A stretch of DNA of 64,000 bases. Origin: Triatoma infestans. Lineage: Eukaryota; Arthropoda; Insecta; Hemiptera; Reduviidae. The notes below the pieces were generated by a model. That model did not search any database. It was given only the letters and a program-made list of their open reading frames with translations, and was not told where the DNA came from. The DNA is taken from positions 124,001 to 188,000 of the forward strand of contig JAAEAF010000679.1 in assembly GCA_011037195.1 (NCBI GenBank), given 5' to 3'. Positions 1 to 30,200 of this stretch are shown here, piece by piece. The translations under genes were made by a program, and so were the position numbers. How positions within the stretch are numbered: the stretch's first letter is position 1; each line of letters opens with the position of its first letter.

Positions 1-390
1 TCATTAAAATCAAATACGTTATCTTTTATACAGTATCTATTTTGATAAGTGGCTGATAATTTTTTTTTTTTTTTGCTAACATCAGCGCTTTTATCTGTAT
101 ACTATAGTTGTCGGTTTATTTTAAATATTATAATATATAATACCCATTATTTTATAAATATCTATGACTGAACTCAGTTTCACCAGAAGAAGTTGATTAT
201 TACATTGGGGTTTTCCAACGTAATCGAACCAGTTAGATTTATATCTTCATTTTCCTTGTTTCTGTTTTAATGGCAAGAATGATAAAATATTAGTTTTAGT
301 GGAAACGTCTGGAACACGTATGTTCCTGTTGGAGTCTCCTGTAGGAATATTGTTAAATCTTTTCCTTCTTTAATGCGTAGTTGTCTTACT

Positions 391-634
391 TTTTTTTTTT
401 TTAATTTTTATTTAAGGCGTCTCAACATCTGTGGTTATTTACGCCCGGAGCCCTCTCAGTGCACTGCCGGCCTCCGGACAGTGTTCTCCCATTACAGACA
501 ACACTGTCCATCACCGGACAGTGAGCTGTAGGGGCTCCTAGGAAGAGAAAATCTAAGGGTAGCACGGCTGGATTCGAACCCGTGATCTCCGCGTTGCTAG
601 TCCAGCGCGCTACCACTGAGCTATTCCCTTCCCA
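391..634 (-). mobile_element. tRNA-derived SINE, copy 1 (complete)
   Basis: On the minus strand the head reads TAGCTCAGTGGTAGCGCGCT (A box) and GGTTCGAATCC (B box), followed by a conserved body and an A tail. A perfect 13-base target duplication TAGTTGTCTTACT flanks it at 378-390 and 635-647. This is the reference copy for the family in this window. Confidence 0.9.
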
Positions 635-639
635 TAGTT

Positions 640-1440
640 GTCTTACTATATGGTGTGAAACATTCACACGACTTACTCTGACTTAAAGTGACAAATTTTC
701 TTACATTTTTTTAATTTTGCTCATTTGTCCTAAACATAAATATAGTGGCGGGAGGAGGGGGGAACAAGTGCCAACCTGCCAACAGAGGTTTAGATTCTCC
801 CATTGATATATAAAACAGAAGACAAACACGTAGTATAAATTATAAGTTTGAAAACAATTTGTCATTTAAATCTTATGAATGAGATGCAATATTTAAGAAA
901 TGGAGGTTTCATGTGGGAACGATTATTTTCTGTAGTTTTTTGCTAATTTCCCGAAAACGGAACCTCTGATTTTCTTCTTTAAACTTGGCATACTAATTAA
1001 ACACATAAAGCACTAATATTTGTATTTAAGACAGGAAAATCGTTAGAGCTTTTTTCAAGAAAATCCCGTAAAACTGAAAAACCTATTCAGTAAAGTGGCA
1101 CTTCTGATCGATGGAGTTGGCACGAAACCTTCGTGCCAGATGCAATGGTGGTACCTAAACGGAATCCCATGTTTGAGAGCTTCTTGCTATTTTTCGCATT
1201 CCGGGACCTCAAAACATGTTTTACCCATGTAAACCCATTTTCGAAAATTTGGCAGAACTTCCTCTTACTAGGAGTCAATTGGTCAATTGTATTGTTTGGC
1301 CTGTAAGAGAAAATTCGTGAATGTTCCCTCCAGATATTTTCGAGTAGATTTATTTTCAGTATGTTGGGATATTAGCATTTCCTCTTAAACTAATATTTAT
1401 TTTTTTGAAAACTGAACATCATTGTTCGTTCACCTTCATT
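640..1440. repeat. Rep1 composite
   Basis: Contains a reversed Rep1 end (GGTGTGAAACATTCACACGA, 650-670), plus-orientation body pieces (850-1000) and a minus-orientation body (1020-1290, TTCGTGCCAGATGCAATGGT). In the region before the first visible hexokinase exon. Confidence 0.55.
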
Positions 1441-1619
1441 TTGAACATTCTAAGATTACAAATCCGTAAATGAGACAGAGTACAATTTTCGTAATCTTGC
1501 CCGAAATATAAAGAAATTCAAAAACGCAAAAAAAAAGTTCAAAGACCAGAGGTACGCCCAAAACAATCTTATTTACATCCTTCATATTGAGGGAAGTATA
1601 ATACAATAAAAAAAAAATC

Positions 1620-1800
1620 TACTAAAACGGTATATTAGGTTTGAAGAAAATCGTTGGAACCATTTTCGAAAAAATCTGTACACACAAAAAAATCAGGAAA
1701 GTCGCATTTTCTCTTGATGGATTTTGACGAAACACAGTTCGTGCCACAGTTGCAGTGGTAGGGCCTAAATGCAATACCAAGTTTGAGCATCCTGTGATTT
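1620..1800 (-). repeat. Rep1 fragment
   Basis: AGAAAATCGTTGGAACCATT and GAAAGTCGCATTTTCTCTTG match the Rep1 body on the minus strand. Confidence 0.5.
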
Positions 1801-2779
1801 TTTTTTTATATTTGAGATACATATTTTGTTCGCACATAACCATTCGCTATAAACATTGTTTTTCACATTCAACAGCCTCAAAACATCCAGTAAAACCTCA
1901 ATTTATTTGGAAAATTTGTTACGATCGCATTATTTCCTCATATCAGAATCAAGGGAAAGTATCAAGGAAATCGTTAACAATTATTGCCACACCCTTTTCC
2001 ATGAATATTTAGCATTGAAATTACAAAAAGTACAAGTTCAAAAAAAAATCTTATGGCTGGGAATAACAAATATTTAACGTTATGTTTACCTTGCTATAAT
2101 TTCATTGAAACTACTGAAGTCTTTTATGTGAGTAGGTTGGTATTCCTCTATTTCAATAACCCCTGTTAGATTACCTACTTGCAGGTTACAAGTTATACCG
2201 GTTTCTATATAAATAAACATGTGTTGAATGTTCCTAGTCGGGTATTAAAAAGAAGTAGAGAAACTCTTTTATAAGTCATCATTGAATTGGAATGTTTTGT
2301 AAAACGTTTTTTAAATAATAACCAGACATCATTAAGTCCTAAGAGGAAAATAGGTATTGTCTTAAGAACTACATTTGTAGGAATTACTTAAGTAAAATAA
2401 GGAATCTATAAGATACAACTTCTTTGAGAAGTATTACATTTGCACCTAGGATCTGCTGAAGGTTAGGCGATTGCAGTGAACGATCTGAAATCTGCATACC
2501 ATATTATCCAAATGTGCATGTTTCCTAAAAATCACAAGGTATTTGATAATCGTAAGAAATTTTAAAAATTAGCTAAAAACAAAAATATCGGAGTAGGGGA
2601 AACCTTGAACCTTACTTTTAATAAAGCATACCTATGCAAAAATGTAAACAAAAAAAAACTTCCCCATTCTTCGTGAAATTAATGAATAGAATCTATTTTC
2701 CTGGAAGTGGAAAAAAGAGAAAAGATAAAGTAAGAAGAGGAAAATAGAAAAAGTGTGGAAAAAACTGATATGTAACATC

Positions 2780-3440
2780 AATACTCGTTTTGTTTTACTG
2801 AAGAGTCCGAGTTTTACATTCTGCTCCGAGGAAGCATTGCAATCGTGCCAAATTTTCGAAATTCACTTTCACCGAAAATGTAAGTTGTTTAGAATTTAGA
2901 TCCGCATCTGAAACGTACGTTTCTGTCAAACTTCAAAAACCGAACGTACACAACTAACTGATTTTTTAAGTTTTTCGCGATTTTCTTTAACCATCGTAGA
3001 TATACTGTCTACTCACTCAAATGCCTATCACTTTTATATGAAATATTTTTCCGGGAAAATTGATTTTTTGGAAGCAGCTCTAAGTTAAGCTTTCCTCGAA
3101 AGTATTACTACAGCACCCTATATATTTCTATCAGCTTCAACTATACAATATTAAGAAGCATTGCTGCAAGAATTCAAATTTGAAAAAATTTGTTAAGCAG
3201 GAGTGCGACTTTGCAGAGTTATTTTTTAAGTTTTTGGGAATTTTCTCGAAAACGTTATCATATTTCCTTGAAAATCTTCTTTTGTGAAAGTTGCAAAAAA
3301 ATTAGAAGCCTTTTGTGAACAGAAAAGATTAATCTTTTGAATCTACACGATATTTTAATATATAACTTTTCTGGAAGGCGGAAATCATCGCTTCTTTAGA
3401 ACTGTCTGAAATTTGAAACATTTTTTTTCACACTTAGAAG
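2780..3440 (+). repeat. Rep1 copy
   Basis: GAGGAAGCATTGCAATCGTG, then CCAAATTTTCGAAATTC and the repeated CGATTTTCTTTAA / GAAAAATTGATTTTTTGG body blocks. Confidence 0.55.
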
Positions 3441-3805
3441 ACTTCAGTTCTCTAATACTTAATAGCATGACCAGTGTCAAAAAACGTAGGCCTTCGGCTG
3501 ATTAATATCACGATATGGTATAGCCTACATAACGCCCACATTGCAATAGGCATAGTTGTTGGCTTGATTACTAGACCAAAATTGACAAGCGAGGCAGTGG
3601 ATGGTTGTTAAAAAAACAATGGAGTGGTAGACCTAACTTCCTTGAACATAAGAGGCTATGAGTAGTGGGAGTTCCTCCAATTTTCTTAATTGTTCTGTTT
3701 GGCTGTTGGATGACTCAATCTAAGGCTCTCCCTTCCATTTTCTTGTTATCAAAGTCGCCCCGAAAGCTTAAATATCATATACAATTTTTTTTTTTTTTTT
3801 TGCAG

Positions 3806-22670
<18,865 letters not shown>

Positions 22671-22806
22671 GAAGGGTTCTGTTTTTTCTTTTCTTTTGAT
22701 CATTGTGCCTGGTTTCGTTCTCCTTGGAATCCTTCTTTCAACTATTATATCTTGCTCTTTTTTTTTCTTTTTTTTTTGGAAACATTTCCTACATTGTGTT
22801 CTGAAC

Positions 22807-22812
22807 AATAAA
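22807..22812 (+). terminator. Polyadenylation signal after hexokinase exon B
   Basis: AATAAA 137 bases after the TGA stop. A T-rich stretch precedes it, and a SINE copy begins about 45 bases downstream, just beyond the expected cleavage zone. Confidence 0.6.
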
Positions 22813-22854
22813 AACACTATCGAAAAATCATATTTTACTTATTATTGTAAGATA

Positions 22855-23016
22855 AGGAAGGGATTACCTGAGTGGTAGTGCGCTGGACTAGCATGCGGTT
22901 CGAGTCCAGCACTTAGATTTTCTCTTCCTAGGAGCCTCTACAGCTCACTTTCCGTGATGGGCAGTGCACTGAGAAGGCTCCGGGGGGCACAATAGATCTT
23001 TCAGGTCGCAGTGCAA
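22855..23016 (+). mobile_element. tRNA-derived SINE, copy 2, variant tail
   Basis: The head has an A-box-like GAGTGGTAGTGCGCTGG and a B box GGTTCGAGTCC, then the shared body. Its tail from 22987 (GCACAATAGATC...AGGTCGCAGTGCA) differs from copy 1 and resembles the LINE 3' end near 8609-8640. Confidence 0.8.
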
Positions 23017-23339
23017 TTTCCCCTTTAACAATCTATTTTTATAAATTAATAAACAGAAGTCGATTAATAAACCGAAGGAGGATTAAAAACATATAACCAA
23101 ATCCACCACAGTTTGGATGATCACTTTTTGTTTCTTTTTATAAGTCTGTATTTCATATATTATGGAGTAATAATATTTAGCATTTCCAGTCAAATTAAAC
23201 AGTTTTTAAAATGGAAGATTCTTCTCGACCGTTACTTATATGCAGGAAAAGGATTGTGAGATTCGGTCTATTAAAAAAAATTAAGAAAACTTAAATTCTT
23301 GCCAACGTTTCTACAAATATAGTTTTTAGAATAATGTAT

Positions 23340-24800
23340 TTCATTTTTCTGTACAATTTTAAACACTTCTCCCGCATTAATCCTTGTTTGAACCCAATTG
23401 TCACTTACTGTAAATAATTTGAACACTTTCCCCACCAAAACAAACTTTTTTTGACCCGATTATTTCGTAATTTTGAACCACATTTTGTACACCAAAACCT
23501 ATTTGAACCAGCCTGTCATCTTTTCCACCTAACTTTCAAGAAATTAATTTGTTTTTGAACCACTCTATAACTTCATTTTGAACCGATTAATTTTTTTTTT
23601 ATCACCTCATTTTGAACATTAAGAACCACCTTTTAGACAAATTTATCCTTTTCTGAACTAGTTGATTATTCCATTTTGAACCATTTGTTATTCCATTTTG
23701 AGCCACTTTAAAGTACCGATTTATTGTACCTTAATTTGAACACTGAGAACCATTTTCAGAAAAATTTATCCTTTCTCACCCAGTTTATCATTTAATTTTG
23801 AACCACTTTGAATTCACATTCATTCTTGTTTGAACCGATTTATTGTCTTTTATTACCTCAATTTGAATATTATTAACCATATTTTCCTTATCCAAGCCAA
23901 TTTATTACTTTATTTTAACCTCATTCATGTCTTCTTGATCCTTTTCTGAACTGATTTATTGTCTTTCATTAGCTCATTTTGAAAATTGTGAATCACTTTT
24001 GAGATAAATTTATCTTTAACTGAACCAATTTATTACCTATTTCAGTTGAAACATTTTGAACCAAATTCAATTCTTTTTTGAAACGATTTATTTTTACTAC
24101 CTTATATTGACCATTGCTCACTATTTTTCAGACCTATTCATCATTTTCTGAACCAATTTATTACATCATTTTGAACATTAAACAATTGAGGCAAACTGTT
24201 CCTGTTTTGAATTGATTTATTTTTTGCCTTTTATTACATTTTGTCCACTTTTATCACATTTTAATCAATCTATATCCATTTGAACAAAACCAACCACATT
24301 TCGAACGTTAATTCACTCTAATAAATTCTCATTTTTATTAATTTATTACATTTTTTTTTATATTTGAATATTTTTTAATTTTTTTTTCTGAGCCAATGTA
24401 TTACCTCATCATTCATATTTATAACCAGAATTAAGTTCCATCAATCCTCTTTTTAACCAATTTATTGACTTTTTTTTACATAATTTGATCAATTTGAACT
24501 ACAATGAAGTCCAATTAATTTTTTTTGGAGTGGATTTATAGGCTTTTTCGTTTACCTTGAATATTTTAGACCTCTTTTAATTCAAATAAAGCATTTTTTT
24601 GAACTAATCTGTAACCTCATTTTAAGTAATGTGTACCATTTAATACTCCTTTGAAGCAATTTCTTGTACGTTGTACCTCATTTTGCACCACATTTAATTC
24701 AGTTTATAACTATATTTGAACATTTTGAAGCACTAACCAGTCAAATTCAAACTCATTTGAATTACTATATTTTTTTTAGCTAATTTGTGTTTGACCTAAT
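23340..24800 (+). repeat. Degenerate tandem array, left arm of foldback
   Basis: At least six diverged units with recurring GAACCAATTTATTA, CATTTTGAACATT and ATTTATCCTTTTCTGAAC. Spacing between successive TTTGAACATT-like blocks is about 100-140 bases. Confidence 0.75.
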
Positions 24801-25217
24801 TTAGCCAAATTAATCACTGCCTTAATTTGCAGAAAAAGCAAGACTAAATCAATTTAGAAAATTTTTAATGCGAGTGTTTCAAGGTTACTACTTGGCAAAA
24901 AAGTTTTTAAATTTATCAATAAGATATTATTATTATTATTATTAGATAAAGAATTGGATAAATGAAATGTCAGAAGGGAGGTACAAAAAGTAAGATAAAG
25001 TAGTTTGACAATAAAGTTGATCAGAATAGGATTTTCGACCTAACAGCTGTTAAAAATATTCAAAATCAGATAATAAATTGCCATAGAAAACAGTAAATTT
25101 AACCAATAGCTATTAGGTTAAATTTGAAATGAAAAAGCTAATTATTGAGTTCTAATGGGGAATAATTGATTGAATTCTAGAACAAAAAAAGTAAAACCTT
25201 TGAGTTCGAGTTGAGCC

Positions 25218-25251
25218 CTGAAGAGGGTCATTGCAACATGGGCGAAACGTC
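25218..25251 (+). ncRNA. Hammerhead-family B motif inside the foldback
   Basis: CTGAAGA 25218-25224, a long helix II region with CATTGCAACATG, GAAA 25244-25247, CGTC. Followed by the family-B tail (CGGTTTTTAGCAAACCACTG, CTCAACCCTGAAACTCAAG). Core bases intact; helix II imperfect. Confidence 0.55.
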
Positions 25252-25369
25252 GGTTTTTAGCAAACCACTGTCGCGATCTCAACCCTGAAACTCAAGTGTT
25301 TTTCATGAGAATGGTCGCGGAAACCTAAAAGTTCACAAAATAATAAATTCAAATGAAGTAACAGATTGG

Positions 25370-25760
25370 TTTCTGGACAACTCGTGGTGCCAAATGTGTG
25401 AAATGAGGCTATAAAAAGCCAATAAATCGGTTCAAATATTTATCAATAGAACTTCAATAGGTCCAAAATGAAGTAATAAATATTTCTGAAAAGGATAAGC
25501 TTGACTGGAGAAGCTTGAAAAGAGAACCTTGATTGAGGTTCTCAATGTTCAAAATAAGATAATAAAAGACAATCAGTTAGAGAAGAATCAATAGCAAAAG
25601 TGGTTCAAATTGGAGTAACACATGTTTCAGAAAAGGATAAATTTCTGAAAATAGGTTCTCAATGTTCAAAATGAGATAATAATACACAATAAATCTGTTC
25701 AAAGAAGGGCCAGTAAGACTTCAATGTTTATTTTGAATGGAAAAAGTTAATTCAAATAGA
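25370..25760 (-). repeat. Degenerate tandem array, right arm of foldback
   Basis: Contains reverse-complement units: AATAAATCGGTTC, CAATGTTCAAAATGAGATAA twice, AAAAGGATAAATTTC. The same family as the left array, in opposite orientation. Confidence 0.75.
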
Positions 25761-25792
25761 AAATTGTTTAATTTGACTGGAAAATGCTATAT

Positions 25793-26899
25793 ACCTATAC
25801 ATAGTGTTTAGCATGTGATGGTGAACACTCTGTTCACTCTGATGTGATTCTCTATCTGGATATGCCAAACCAAAGGCTCGGAGACAATATTTTAAAACCA
25901 CTTTATACTTTCACTACCAAACACGTAGTGTTTCATCATCAATGGAATCATTTTGGACATCTTCAGTCCCTTAATAACAAATCCCTCCTAAATCCAAATC
26001 CAAGGTATGGTTTATTGTTTAAATCCAGTATTAGTAAACTATAAGGAGTATTCCACATTGAAATGAACCATAATGTAGAACTGAGCAAAATATATGTAAC
26101 AACTCATAACAAGCTGTTAAAAAATAAAGTTGGTATAAGTTAGAATATTTTCACAAGTTAGTAAAATAGTTTAATCACAAACAGTTATACTTAATTAAAA
26201 AAAATTGATACAACTAACACTTTTTTTAATGAAACGTTTCTTAAATTTAAGTTGAACTTGTAACACGTACTTAACAACAAAAAAGTCTTGATTGATTTGA
26301 TTAGAGAGAGGAGGGTGATCTATATTTTTTGTGTAAAGGATTTTGATCCACTGACATTATCAGTATCGCTGTTAATAGGGGATCAGGTCTAGAAATAGAG
26401 AGCAATTGAAAGTAATTTTAAACCTCGCAGAAATGCTTACAAATCATATTATTTATTGTTCTATTGAAAACTTAAGGGACGAATTTTATCAATGATTCCA
26501 AGGGAAAGAACTACTATTGGTTCAAAGAAGTAGTTTGGTTTATCATTGTGAATAAACAATGTTCCAGCTAATTAAAAGTAAGGTAATGAAAATCTTACCC
26601 AAAAATCACCGAAATTCATATCTGCCCTGACTATTAAACGTATTTATTTTAAGCATAAAAAAAGTAGATTTTATCTAAGGTTATTGAAAATCAGTTCTGT
26701 TTTATTTGGTTGGTTCAAATGACAGAACAAGATTTGCAAACTGAAATCCATAAACATAGTATTACCCAGTAAATGAAAAAAAATATATTACTACAAAATA
26801 TGATATATTTCCATAAAGTATAATCTAGAGAAATGTTTAGGTTATGTAAGATGCGATATTACTTTTATGAATCAATTTGAATTAAACCATCCCGAGCTT
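25793..26899. other. Intergenic sequence before PUF60
   Basis: AT-rich, no recognised gene or repeat. The open frame at 25844-26044 lacks any family resemblance. Confidence 0.5.
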
Positions 26900-27237
26900 A
26901 AAAGTAGAAAAAGTAATATAATTATTTAATTAGCAACATATTAACAGATGACTTAACTTATAACTTAAAAAATTAAAACTCATAAACAGTATCGATCATT
27001 TATAGAAGGCTGTGGTACGACATTACAACCAGAGCTTAAACGGTTGTTGTGTAGGTAGTTATTTCGCCATTTGTAGTAGTAAAAGATAAGTAAGCGGGAC
27101 ATTGTGCGGTTCATATAGTAGTATCGGAAGATTTTATACCGTGATTTGGAAGTTTAGTGCCAATTAAAAGAATAATCATTAATATATTGCAATCTGTTGT
27201 TGTTAGGTTAATGTAAACTGGACATTCAATCGTTCGG
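26900..27237 (+). promoter_or_regulatory. PUF60 5' UTR and promoter region
   Basis: Between the foldback element and the PUF60 start codon. It is less AT-rich from about 27000 and free of recognised repeats. I see no reliable TATA box or initiator, so the transcription start is not placed. Confidence 0.4.
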
Positions 27238-27285
27238 ATGACGACAATGCAGAACTACAGCATGATGAACGGAGGTTTGAGCCTT
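27238..27285 (+). CDS. hfp: PUF60 exon 1 (start codon)
   Basis: Encodes [16 protein letters not shown] and ends in phase 0 at CTT|GTAAGT. The first ATG was chosen because it is the most upstream in frame; another in-frame ATG lies three codons on. The GC-richer composition compared with its surroundings and the strong donor support a real first exon. Confidence 0.8.
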
Positions 27286-30200
27286 GTAAGTATTGAGAGA
27301 TCTGATTCAATATGGCGCAGAATCAAGCGTTACATTTTTTTTCTTAATATTTTGTGATATTGGTATACTTGTTTTTCATGTAACGTATTTTAAATATTAA
27401 ATTTTTCTTTAAATGGAATAATTTCAAGAAGTAAGTGAATATGATACTTTTAATTTTTGGTACTCACTTGCTGAGTAAATAAGAGCTGCTGTTTAATGAT
27501 TTTGATTCATAAGTAACGATTATGATAGCTTTTTTTTCCAAATTCCGACAATATAAATTCTAAGTCAACTATGCAATTGTGTTAAGGTAATTTCCCTGAG
27601 TACTTGGAGTTAATTTTCCTAATTCTGGTACGCCATAAGATCTTCTTTTGGTGGGGGGAGATTAGCTCAGTGTTTTACAGTGGGTTCGAGTCCAGTGGTG
27701 CTGCTTTTAGATTTCTTGCCCTAGGAGCCCCTACAGCTCACTGCCCCACCCGTAAAGACATATCTGTAACAAGAGAACACTGCCCGGAAGCCGGGCAGTG
27801 CACTGAGAAGGTTAGAAGCGTGGACTTGCTATATAGTCCCAGAAGAACTTAAGTGTAGGTCTTTGCCCTCCCCCAGACGATGAAAAAATGGTTAATCTTG
27901 AATGTAAGAATTAAGCTCGTAATAATTTTGGCATCATGGGTTTTTAAAAATTTTCAGAGTAACCTTAGAAAGAGTCATGGTAATTATATATTGAGCATAT
28001 ACTAAATTTCTTAAAAGGTTGAATATTTTTTCGGAAGATTTTAGGATTTGAAGGTTTCAGTTTTTTATTCTTTTGATAACAGACGGAGTTAATGTTTGTC
28101 CTGAATGCAGATTATTGGTTCAACGTGAGGAAGCCATTTATATCTGTTGCCCGTGTAGTGCCCCTGTTTTATTTTATTAATATCAAGTTTAATATTGTTA
28201 ATTCGCTTGTTTAGTTCTGATGGGTTCTCTTAGTCTCTCCTGTTAAAACAGTATGTTTTTTTACGGTAATAATTTCAACAGTAACAAATAAATTGTTTTT
28301 AATATAAAAGATTTTCATTTAAAATTGCTTGGGTCCGAAAATTATTTGTTCTAAAGAAATTTTAATTCTATTTTCTTTTAAATTCAGTGATTGTTGTCGT
28401 GCCAGTGAGAAGAAAATAAAAGAACCGACGCAATAAAATTTCTTATTTATGTTAAATGATTTCTGTTACCCATTCTGCTGAACGGGTGCTGATAACAAAT
28501 AAATGAAATAGACATATTATTATAATTTAAAGTAATACAGCATTGAGTAATAATCTAAATAATTTTGTCTTAGAATTTTTACAGTATCAATTGGATACTA
28601 ATCAAAATTAGTGGATAGAATGATTTCATTCCATTCCATAGAAGTAAATATAAAAACTTTTAAAAAAGCCGGAATAGTTTTTGGCGCAAATTGCAGAAAC
28701 CTGAACATTCCATAAAGAGAAGTGTTTTTTCTGTTCCCACTTATTTCGATGAACCTTTAAAAGCGGATCACCTTAATGAAGATAGTGGCTCCAAATGAAT
28801 ATGAAGTTTGAAATTTATACAACTTTTCGCTACGGAGTAATCAACAGATACAGGATGTCCTCACCCTGTAATTTTTTTTTTTTTTTTAATTTAAAGCGCA
28901 TCAACATCTATTGTTATTGGCGCCCGGAGTGTTCAATTCTCAGCACAGTGTTCTCTCGTTACCTGACAACATTGCCCGTTACCGAACAGTGAGCTGTAGA
29001 GGCATTTTGAGGTTTGTTTTATTAAAGCCGTTCATACTTGTTCGTTGCAGATCATTTTGCAAAATCAAATTTGCTTAGTACAAAAAAAAATGTGATTTAA
29101 AAGTGTTTTCTTTGCAATATTTCTATTGTTTTTTGCAATATTTTTAAGGTCAGTTAAAAAAAGAGGGAAAAAATGTGAAAATCTGTAGTCGTGCACAAGA
29201 TACTGAATTTTAAAATTTGTGTTCTCTTGATTTGAAATAAAAATTCTGCTATCTTTATTCTCAGACTCTTTTACTTTACAAGTATTGTTGTTACTGAATG
29301 TTCTAAGGACAAAAATGTTCTACTTTTTCATTAGTTTTTTTTTTATCCTCATTTTGAGGTTTTTTCAACCGTTTCTTTTATTTTTCCTTCCACTCTTCCC
29401 TGTCCAGGCTGGTCCTCTTCTCTCAGTTCGTTGCTGTACATACTCTCCATGATGTTTCCTATCCAATCAAGAAAACTAATTAATTTTAAAGTTCATATCT
29501 TGTGAATAATTATACCGATTTTAAATCCCTTCCCACAGTCTTGCTTTTTTTTTAACAACTTTCACGTGTTAGGTACATACACAACTCACACCACACACAT
29601 TTCATATCACAGATTTTTTATGCTGAATGAAATTGCACTAGTGCAAAATCTGCAAAGTACAAGTGTAGACGAATTTAATATTTCAAACGCAACTCAAAAT
29701 TCCAAAAAATAAAAAAGTTACAGGGGTGAACATATTTACACGAGCACCTAGTATACTGGCAGTTAGTTATAAACAAAAAGAAAAAAAAGTTGACTAATTA
29801 TGTATTTCCTGTGAACTCTAATTATTCTCAATGACGAACAAATACCGCTTCGACTGAACTTCGTTTAAACGACATCGAAAATATTGGTGTTTTTCAACGA
29901 AAAAATATTTCGGTTTCCTCAGTTTCTTTTTAAACGTTTTTTACTGTATATGGCAGACCTTAGATAGAGCTTATATATAAAAAAAGGTCTGCCCTTTTTA
30001 TTTGAAATATGTTTATGAAAAAATCTACGTTTTTTTCAAGTTCTGAGACAGCGGGACAAGGTTAAGGCTATTCTTCCCCCTAATATATATCATTTCAATG
30101 TAATTTGCGATTGTATCAACTTCTTATAGAATACTACAGAGAGTATAAAAATTACTGTAATACTACTAGATATGGAAAATATATCTGATATGAAACACTC

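Larger units (their letters stand above)
1..3805. other. Sequence upstream of the first visible hexokinase exon
   Basis: Presumed intron. It holds SINE copy 1 and Rep1 pieces; I found no convincing initiator exon, so hexokinase exon 1 is assumed to lie outside the window. Confidence 0.5.
23174..25792. mobile_element. Foldback-like element
   Basis: Ends carry inverted copies of a roughly 28-base segment (23174-23202 and 25763-25792; core CCAGTCAAATTAAACA on the left). The left arm (about 23340-24800) is a degenerate tandem array, unit about 100-140 bases, rich in CATTTTGAACATT and GAACCAATTTATTA. The right arm (about 25370-25760) holds the same units reverse-complemented. A hammerhead-type repeat sits between the arms. 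No ORF is seen. Confidence 0.65.

Noticed and set aside
570..634. Functional tRNA gene
   Set aside because: A and B boxes are present, but there is no full cloverleaf, and the sequence continues into a conserved SINE body with an A tail and target duplication.
422..667. 81-residue open frame on the minus strand
   Set aside because: It lies over the tRNA-derived SINE; the same peptide-like pattern recurs in other SINE copies (27604-27852, 49390-49629), so it reflects repeat sequence, not a gene.
3665..3805. Hexokinase start at the ATG-like upstream frame (MGVPPIFLIV...)
   Set aside because: The sequence before 3806 is a T-tract acceptor; hexokinases do not carry such a hydrophobic leader followed by poly-Phe.
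23340..25760. CRISPR array or ordinary satellite
   Set aside because: Units are degenerate, irregularly spaced and inverted between the two arms; this is eukaryotic foldback structure, not CRISPR.
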